From positions 124,001 to 188,000 of the forward strand of contig NZ_JAGIKZ010000004.1 of NCBI RefSeq assembly GCF_017874625.1: a stretch of DNA of 64,000 nt, read 5' to 3'. A program made the translations under genes and the position numbers. Positions 58,226-64,000 of the stretch are shown piece after piece. The notes below the pieces were generated by a model. That model worked only from the letters and a program-made list of their open reading frames with translations. It was not told the origin of the DNA and ran no database searches. The stretch is from Cytobacillus eiseniae. Lineage in GTDB: Bacteria > Bacillota > Bacilli > Bacillales > Cytobacillaceae. Positions within the stretch are counted from its first letter, which is position 1, and each line of letters opens with the position of its first letter.

Positions 58226-59548
58226 ATGATTATGGAAATTACAGAAAGTATCATCCCTCGTATAAAAAATCAAGCATTTATTGATTATTCACATATCTAT
58301 TTTTCTATCAAAAAAGAAACATTAAGTGCGATAGAATCGTTCGGATTGCCATTGGAAAATAGAAAATTGGCAGATAACCGAAAAAGAAAACAAGACCAAC
58401 TTAGAGCATCAGGCGCCTTATTTAGAAATAATAACAAAAGCATCGTCTCAAACAGAAGAATTTCAAGTGCATGTGAAGCTTGTCAGACAGGGACTGGGAG
58501 TTATACAACATTTGTATCCTTAAAATGCCATCGTGATTGTTATTTTTGCTTTAACGAAAATCAAGATAGTTATTCATTTTACGTGGCAAATCATAAAAAT
58601 GTAAATAAAGAGCTTACAGAATTGCTTGCAGGCGGTGTACAGCTAAAACATCTTGCCATAACAGGTGGAGAACCTTTGCTGCACAAAGCTGAAACGATCA
58701 GCTTCATGCGATTAGCACATGAATTGACCCCAGAAACGTATACAAGATTATACACGGCAGGCGATCTTCTTGATATCGAAACTTTACAAAGTTTAAAAGA
58801 GTATAGCCTGGATGAAATTCGCATTAGTATAAAGATGGACGACTCTCAGCAAAAAAGAAAACATGTTTTGAGCAAAATATCTTTGGCTAAAGAGTTTATT
58901 CCGAATGTATTAGTTGAAATGCCCGTGATTCCAGGAACAACCGAGGAAATGAAAGAACTATTACTCGAATTGGAAAGTCTTGAGATATTCGGGATTAATC
59001 TACTAGAATTTTGCTTTCCACTTGGAAATGCAAATGCTTTTCAGACCCGAGGTTTTGAACTTAAGAATCCACCATACGAAGTGTTTTATAACTATTGGTA
59101 TGCGGGCGGTTTAGCTGTTGCTCAAAGTGAACAAATTTGCTTAGAATTAGTTGAATTCGCAATGGAAAAGAAATTAAAGCTAGGTGTTCATTATTGTTCA
59201 CTGGAAAACAAATTTACTGGTCAAGTCTATCAACAAAATTATGATCAAAAACTTGGTGAAATGTACACATTCTCTGAAAAGGATTATTTTTGGAAAACTG
59301 TAAAAGCATTTGGCAAAGATCAAAAGAAAGTACAAGCCATTCTTGAACACCATCAAATTGCATTTGAGATCAATGAAAATTATAACTATATTCAATTTCC
59401 AATTAGCTCCATTCGTTTATTAGGAAAGAACAATCTAGATCTCATTATTTCTTCTAATGTTCTAGAGCAAAAGGAAAACAGCATGGAGATCCGTGAAGTG
59501 AATATTGAATGGACCACGCCAAGTTTATTCGAGGAACTAGATATATGA
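58226..59548 (+). CDS. Radical SAM protein of unknown function in the dms island
   Basis: A 440-residue protein. The radical SAM cluster motif CxxxCxxC is in LKCHRDCYFCFNENQDSY, preceded by a CEAC pair (SSACEACQTGTGSYTTFVS). LAITGGEPLLHKAETISFM holds the GGE motif. A further conserved-looking cysteine is in LGVHYCSLENKFTGQVYQQN. No signal or membrane segment. The reaction is unknown; place among molybdoenzyme genes suggests enzyme maturation or cofactor work, which is inference. ATG at 58226 follows AGAGGTGA. It lies between the pheT and dmsC fragments. Confidence 0.85.
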   Translation: MIMEITESIIPRIKNQAFIDYSHIYFSIKKETLSAIESFGLPLENRKLADNRKRKQDQLRASGALFRNNNKSIVSNRRISSACEACQTGTGSYTTFVSLKCHRDCYFCFNENQDSYSFYVANHKNVNKELTELLAGGVQLKHLAITGGEPLLHKAETISFMRLAHELTPETYTRLYTAGDLLDIETLQSLKEYSLDEIRISIKMDDSQQKRKHVLSKISLAKEFIPNVLVEMPVIPGTTEEMKELLLELESLEIFGINLLEFCFPLGNANAFQTRGFELKNPPYEVFYNYWYAGGLAVAQSEQICLELVEFAMEKKLKLGVHYCSLENKFTGQVYQQNYDQKLGEMYTFSEKDYFWKTVKAFGKDQKKVQAILEHHQIAFEINENYNYIQFPISSIRLLGKNNLDLIISSNVLEQKENSMEIREVNIEWTTPSLFEELDI

Positions 59549-59599
59549 GTCATTAATCGAGAAGATTTACGATAAAGTGCAACTGCCCATCGGTCGGGG

Positions 59600-59756
59600 T
59601 TGATTGATGGGTAATTGAAATTGTCGGATTGAACCAATTAGGCTCACCCCAGTCGCTAGTAAAGAAACTTCAATTACTATGGTGTTTGTAGCATCAATTA
59701 CCATAGGCTTCGCAGAAGGATTAAGCAGATATGTCTTTTACGTACTAGATTCCTAG
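59600..59756 (+). pseudogene. Decayed duplicate of the dmsC 3' end
   Basis: After one deleted A the frame reads SITMVFVASITIGFAEGLSR then YVFYVLDS and stop, against SITMAFAALIVIGFAEGLSR then YVFYVLGS and stop in dmsC. The upstream part (ATTGAAATTGTCGGATTG) also matches, and the similarity continues past the stop to about 59785, as in the dmsC-tatA gap. Confidence 0.9.
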
Positions 59757-59808
59757 ATTTATAACAAGTTGAATTCAAACATAATTGATTAGAGAGGGAG
59801 TGGCTTTG

Positions 59809-60720
59809 ATGGGGTTATTAGACAAATGGATTGAAAGTCTTGATTATGAATTTCGCATCTTAGACTCATGCTCACGATATCAAAGTCCACATTCCACATG
59901 CAGAAATTGTATCGATAGTTGCTCAGCAGATGCCATCACATTTGTAAGTGGAAAACCAATAATTAATAACAAAGAATGTACAGAATGTGGTGATTGTATC
60001 GCGGAATGCCCCGTCCAGGCAGTTGAAGGCTTTCTTCCGCGAAGAACAATTATCCAGAACCAGCTCATTGTAACAGACGAACACCCTCCCTCAATAAAAG
60101 AACTGCTTGCATTTTACAAAAAAGGAGTAACAATCCTCGTTTACGATCAAGAAGAACTGAATTTACACTGGAAACATATACTTTCTGAAGTAAATAGTAT
60201 GTTAGAACAACTCAATGAAGCTCCCTTTTCTATTCTCAATAAAGAAATAGAAAGAGAAGAAGAGCTGTTTACACGGAGAGAAATTTTCTCCTTTTGGAAA
60301 AAAGAAGCTCAATCAACAATGAAGCAGATGGCGCCTGCAAAATGGCGCTTTAACCATCAAGACCTTGATCTGGCAAAGTTTTATCCAAATTATCAATTCA
60401 CTGAAATTATGTTAGATACGAGTAAATGTACGATTTGCAAGGCCTGTCAAATCCTATGTAAACGGGATTGTCTACAAATAAATGAGATGGATTTTACAAT
60501 TACTACTCAAAATTGTTCTGGGTGCATGATATGCCAAGATATTTGTCCTGAAAAAGCGATTACAACTGAAAAAAAAATTCAACCAGCAACTAAAAATACA
60601 CATCCTCTATACACTAAAATATGCTACACTTGTAAAAACAACTATCAAACGTTATCCATGCATGATAAAAAGTGTGTTAAATGCAAAAAAATGGAGGCGT
60701 TCGGTACATTTCTAAAATAG
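59809..60720 (+). CDS. Polyferredoxin with C-terminal zinc-ribbon-like motif
   Basis: A 303-residue protein. N-terminal ferredoxin domain: [13 protein letters not shown] and [16 protein letters not shown] (about residues 31-72). A middle region without cysteines (75-205) follows. A second ferredoxin domain has [15 protein letters not shown] and [16 protein letters not shown]. The end has CYTC ... CVKCKK, typical of a zinc ribbon. No membrane segment or signal, so a cytoplasmic electron carrier is likely. ATG at 59809 follows GAGAGGGAG. It lies between the dmsC fragment and tatA copy 2, where copy 1 of the block has no gene. Confidence 0.88.
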   Translation: MGLLDKWIESLDYEFRILDSCSRYQSPHSTCRNCIDSCSADAITFVSGKPIINNKECTECGDCIAECPVQAVEGFLPRRTIIQNQLIVTDEHPPSIKELLAFYKKGVTILVYDQEELNLHWKHILSEVNSMLEQLNEAPFSILNKEIEREEELFTRREIFSFWKKEAQSTMKQMAPAKWRFNHQDLDLAKFYPNYQFTEIMLDTSKCTICKACQILCKRDCLQINEMDFTITTQNCSGCMICQDICPEKAITTEKKIQPATKNTHPLYTKICYTCKNNYQTLSMHDKKCVKCKKMEAFGTFLK

Positions 60721-60737
60721 AAAAGGGAATGAGACAT

Positions 60738-60935
60738 ATGCTTTCAAATATCGGTATACCAGGATTAATTATTATTCTTGTACTTGTTCTTATTATTTTC
60801 GGACCTAAAAAGCTTCCAGAAATCGGGAGAGCGATGGGACAATCTTTAAAGGAGTTCAAAAGCTCTACGAAGGGGCTAATGGATGACAATGATGAAATCG
60901 ATTCAAAAAAGGAAGAAAAGATAGTTAAAAAGTAA
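60738..60935 (+). CDS. tatA: Twin-arginine translocase protein TatA (copy 2)
   Basis: A 65-residue TatA with the same helix and hinge as copy 1 ([40 protein letters not shown]); only two of the first 50 residues differ, while the tails have diverged. ATG at 60738 follows AAAGGGA; an in-frame ATG three codons upstream is possible. Last gene of the island, 18 bp after the ferredoxin. Confidence 0.92.
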   Translation: MLSNIGIPGLIIILVLVLIIFGPKKLPEIGRAMGQSLKEFKSSTKGLMDDNDEIDSKKEEKIVKK

Positions 60936-60945
60936 ATGATAAAAA

Positions 60946-60974
60946 GGGGATGCATTTCAGCACCCCCTTTTTTC
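60946..60974. terminator. Bidirectional terminator between tatA copy 2 and pheT
   Basis: GGGGATGC / GCACCCCC stem; T6 on the plus strand and TTTTTA on the minus strand. It serves the island and the convergent pheST operon. Confidence 0.88.
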
Positions 60975-63389
60975 TTAGCCTCTTAACACAGCCCCAGCTT
61001 TTTCCTTCACTGCATCCAATACTTTATCATGAGCCTTTACAACTTCTTCGTCTGTTAATGTGCGTTCAGGATCAAAATATTTCAGAGAGAAAGCAATCGA
61101 TTTCTTCCCTTCATCCATGCGCTCACCTTCATATAAGTCAAACACATGAACCTCTTTCAATAATGTGCCGCCCGCTTCTTTAATGATGCTTTCCAGCTCA
61201 CCTGCAGCTTTTTCCTTATCAACAACAAGAGCAATATCACGTGTAATTGATGGGAAACGCGGGATCGCTACATATTGCAATGGTGGAACATCCGCTTCTA
61301 AAATTGCCTTTAATGATAATTCGAAAACATATGTTTCTTTTAAATCATATTCTTTTTCTACTGTTGGATGTGTTTGACCGATAAAGCCGACAGATGTCCC
61401 TGATAAATAGATTTCTGCTGTTCTTCCAGGATGCATTCCTTCTTTTTCTGACTGACGGAATTCTACCGCGCTAGTAACCCCAAGCTTTTCAAATAAGCCT
61501 TCAAGGATTCCTTTGACAACAAAGAAATCAACTGGCTTCTTTTCCCCCTGCCATAGGTGACTCTGCCATAAACCAGTTACTGCACCTGCAAGATGCTCTC
61601 GTTCTTCTGGTAATTCTTCCGAACCATTTGCTAAAAATACTGCGCCTGTTTCGTAAACCGCAAGACTATCATTTTGACGGGCAGTATTATACTTTAATAT
61701 TTCGAGAAGCTGCGGAATGATGCTTAAACGCAGGACACTGCGGTCCTCACTCATTGGCATCGCTAATCGAACAGGTTCACGCTTCTCAAGTGCGTATTGT
61801 GTTGCTTTTAATTCATTTGTTAAAGAGTAAGTTACTGCTTGATAAAGTCCAGCACCCTCTAGGTAATGACGAACCATTCTTCGTTTGTTTTGGTATGGAG
61901 TAAGATGGCCTGGTGTTGCTGATCCGATTGGAAGTGTGGATGCTAAATTATCATAACCAAATAATCGGCCCACTTCTTCAATTAAGTCTTCTTCAATCGT
62001 AATATCTCCACGACGTGTCGGTACCGTAACAATGATCGTTCCATTGTCAGTAGCTGTTTCAAATTGTAGACGAGAGAATAGATCCTCTACATACTTCATA
62101 TCTAAATCTGTACCAAGCACACGGTTAATTTTTTCTAAAGTAACGGAAACAACAGCTGGCTCAACTGATAGTGAATCAGCTTCGACAGAACCTTCCAGCA
62201 CTTCTCCATCTGCATATTCAGCAAGGAGCTGTGCTGCTCTTTCTGCTGCCGCTCTTACTCGATTAGGATCTACACCTTTTTCATAGCGCGCACTTGCTTC
62301 ACTTCTTAATCCGTGGTCCTTTGATGCCTTTCGAACAGGTCCCCCGATGAAATAAGCAGATTCTAAAAGGACATTCGTTGTATCTGCTTGAACCTCAGAA
62401 TTTGCCCCACCCATTACTCCGGCAAGGGCAATTGGATTCTCCCCATTTGTAATGACTAAATGATCCGCAGTTAACTTGCGCTTCGCATCATCAAGTGTAA
62501 CGATTTCCTCTCCATCCTTTGCTCTGCGCACAAGGATTTCTTTTGAACCAAGACGGTCATAGTCAAACGCATGGAGTGGCTGCCCATATTCAAGCAGAAT
62601 GTAGTTTGTAATATCAACAACATTATTATGCGGGCGAATGCCAGCTGCTGTTAATCTTGCCTGCATCCATAATGGAGAAGGGCCAATTTTTACATTTTTA
62701 ATCACTTTTGCCACATATAAAGGATTATCCTCTTTCGCATCAACAGTCACTTGAATATAATCGGCTGCTTTCTCTGAAGAGGTTTCAACTCCCGAAACAG
62801 GAAGCTTCACTTCTCTTCCTAAAATCGCTGCTACTTCATAAGCAACTCCAAGCATGCTTAAACAGTCTGCACGGTTTGGCGTTAAACCAAGCTCTAATAC
62901 TTGGTCATCGCGGTGCAATTGCTCCAATGCATCAAGACCAACCTCAGTATCTTGAGGGAAATTATAAATCCCTTCTGCAAATTCCTTTGCAACAAGCTTG
63001 CTTTCAAAGCCTAATTCCTGCAGTGAACAAATCATCCCATGTGATTCTTCTCCACGAAGCTTGGCTTTTTTAATTTTGAAATTGCCAGGTAATACTGCTC
63101 CAACAGTAGCAACTGCTACTTTCTGCCCTTTATCGACGTTTGCTGCTCCACAGATAATTTGTACAGGTTCCTCTGCACCAATATCAACTAAGCATTTATT
63201 TAATTTATCGGCATTCGGATGCTGTTCTCTTTCTTGAACATAGCCAACGACCACACCGCTGATTCCTTCATTCAGCGTCTCTACGCCTTCAACTTCAATT
63301 CCGCTCTTCGTAATTTTTTCTGCTAATTCTTCAGGAGATACGCCGGATAAATCAACGTATTCCTGCAGCCATTTATATGAAACGTACAT
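60975..63389 (-). CDS. pheT: Phenylalanyl-tRNA synthetase beta subunit
   Basis: An 804-residue, full-length beta subunit. Domains in order: the tRNA-binding EMAP-like fold ([20 protein letters not shown]), B3/4 editing domain ([20 protein letters not shown]), B5 domain ([20 protein letters not shown]), the catalytic-like core ([20 protein letters not shown]), and the C-terminal FDX-ACB domain ([20 protein letters not shown]). 23 bp after pheS. Its 3' end has a decayed copy at 57652-58025. Confidence 0.97.
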   Translation of the reverse strand: MYVSYKWLQEYVDLSGVSPEELAEKITKSGIEVEGVETLNEGISGVVVGYVQEREQHPNADKLNKCLVDIGAEEPVQIICGAANVDKGQKVAVATVGAVLPGNFKIKKAKLRGEESHGMICSLQELGFESKLVAKEFAEGIYNFPQDTEVGLDALEQLHRDDQVLELGLTPNRADCLSMLGVAYEVAAILGREVKLPVSGVETSSEKAADYIQVTVDAKEDNPLYVAKVIKNVKIGPSPLWMQARLTAAGIRPHNNVVDITNYILLEYGQPLHAFDYDRLGSKEILVRRAKDGEEIVTLDDAKRKLTADHLVITNGENPIALAGVMGGANSEVQADTTNVLLESAYFIGGPVRKASKDHGLRSEASARYEKGVDPNRVRAAAERAAQLLAEYADGEVLEGSVEADSLSVEPAVVSVTLEKINRVLGTDLDMKYVEDLFSRLQFETATDNGTIIVTVPTRRGDITIEEDLIEEVGRLFGYDNLASTLPIGSATPGHLTPYQNKRRMVRHYLEGAGLYQAVTYSLTNELKATQYALEKREPVRLAMPMSEDRSVLRLSIIPQLLEILKYNTARQNDSLAVYETGAVFLANGSEELPEEREHLAGAVTGLWQSHLWQGEKKPVDFFVVKGILEGLFEKLGVTSAVEFRQSEKEGMHPGRTAEIYLSGTSVGFIGQTHPTVEKEYDLKETYVFELSLKAILEADVPPLQYVAIPRFPSITRDIALVVDKEKAAGELESIIKEAGGTLLKEVHVFDLYEGERMDEGKKSIAFSLKYFDPERTLTDEEVVKAHDKVLDAVKEKAGAVLRG

Positions 63390-63412
63390 ATTACATCCTC
63401 CTCAATATTGTC

Positions 63413-64000
63413 TTATTCATGGACTTGGAAATTATTTAAGAAACGAACATCATTTGTATAGAAATGGCGGATATCTTCTACGCCATATTTCAGCATAGCG
63501 ATTCGTTCAACCCCCATACCAAATGCAAAGCCAGAGTATTTCTTCGAATCAAAACCTGACATTTCAAGTACATTTGGATGAACCATTCCCGAACCCAATA
63601 TTTCGATCCATCCTGTTTTCTTGCAAATATTACAGCCTTTCCCTCCACACTTAAAGCATGACACATCTACTTCTACTGAAGGCTCTGTGAATGGGAAGAA
63701 GCTAGGACGCATCCGAATTTCTCGATCTTCACCAAATAATTTTTTCGCAAACACTTCTAGCGTTCCTTTTAAATCAGTCATGCGAATATTTTCGCCTACA
63801 ACAAGACCTTCAATTTGCATAAATTGATGTGAATGTGTGGCATCATCATTATCACGACGGAACACCTTTCCTGGACAAATAATTTTCACAGGACCTTTTC
63901 CATCATGCTTTTCCATCGTTCTTGCCTGTACTGGAGACGTTTGTGTACGAAGTAGCGTTTCTTCAGTAATATAGAACGAATCTTGCATGTCACGAGCTGG
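63413..64000 (-). CDS. pheS: Phenylalanyl-tRNA synthetase alpha subunit, C-terminal part (cut by window edge)
   Basis: The last 195 codons of the class II catalytic subunit; the start lies outside. Visible: motif 2 region [20 protein letters not shown] and [11 protein letters not shown], the [20 protein letters not shown] segment with extra cysteines, and motif 3 [20 protein letters not shown]. Confidence 0.97.
   Translation of the reverse strand, partial: PARDMQDSFYITEETLLRTQTSPVQARTMEKHDGKGPVKIICPGKVFRRDNDDATHSHQFMQIEGLVVGENIRMTDLKGTLEVFAKKLFGEDREIRMRPSFFPFTEPSVEVDVSCFKCGGKGCNICKKTGWIEILGSGMVHPNVLEMSGFDSKKYSGFAFGMGVERIAMLKYGVEDIRHFYTNDVRFLNNFQVHE

Noticed and set aside
61165-63237. Several plus-strand frames opposite pheT
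   Set aside because: Shadows of pheT; no SD and low-complexity Ser/Leu-rich translations.

Overview
The window is about 64 kb of low-GC Firmicute chromosome. Gene content and order match the lonA-to-pheS backbone of Bacillus and its close relatives (lonA, lonB, clpX, tig, ysoA, ilv-leu, rph/rdgB, gerM, racE, gerE, sdhCAB, yslB, lysC, uvrC, trxA, etfAB, fadB, fadR, lcfA, mutS2, polX, cvpA, zapA, rnhC, pheT, pheS). The sporulation and germination genes lonB, gerM and gerE indicate a spore-former. The species cannot be named from sequence alone. The backbone runs almost entirely on the minus strand; yslB and rnhC are the plus-strand exceptions. TTG and GTG starts behind strong Shine-Dalgarno (SD) sequences are common.

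Layout: 1-7.6 kb protein quality control (lonA 5' part, lonB, clpX, tig, ysoA). 7.7-16.6 kb the branched-chain amino acid operon ilvBNC-leuABCD, with cre site, CodY-like box, sigma-A-type promoter, leucine T-box and leader terminator. 16.8-26.1 kb a DUF3231 gene, tRNA-Arg(UCU), gerM-rph-rdgB-ysnB, recQ, racE, a MarR regulator, gerE and a thioesterase. 26.8-30.3 kb the sdhCAB operon. 30.5-35.2 kb yslB, lysC with lysine riboswitch and an internal beta-subunit start, uvrC, trxA. 35.6-41.4 kb fatty-acid beta-oxidation genes with a FadR operator. 41.4-48.3 kb a predicted 25-residue membrane protein, yshE, mutS2, polX, cvpA, zapA and rnhC.

Between rnhC and pheT, normally neighbours, lies a 12.5-kb anaerobic-respiration island (48.46-60.95 kb). 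One arm (minus) encodes a PucR-type regulator, a cytoplasmic molybdopterin oxidoreductase and a four-cluster ferredoxin. The divergent arm (plus) encodes a TorD chaperone, a Tat-exported DMSO-reductase-like DmsABC, TatA, a radical SAM protein, a multi-cluster ferredoxin and a second, nearly identical TatA. A perfect Fnr/Crp-type palindrome lies between the arms. The island has a visible duplication history: the block 'dmsC end - tatA - terminator - pheT end' is present twice, leaving a decayed pheT fragment after tatA1 and a decayed dmsC fragment before the second ferredoxin.

Two families of small non-coding repeats are scattered through the window. One is a MITE-like element with about 25-bp terminal inverted repeats; one copy, inserted in the pheT fragment, has an exact 8-bp target duplication. 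The other is a set of about 125-150-bp elements with common ends and two kinds of interior, whose stems are kept by compensatory changes, one of them inside the lysC leader. A 52-bp tandem repeat lies downstream of sdhB.
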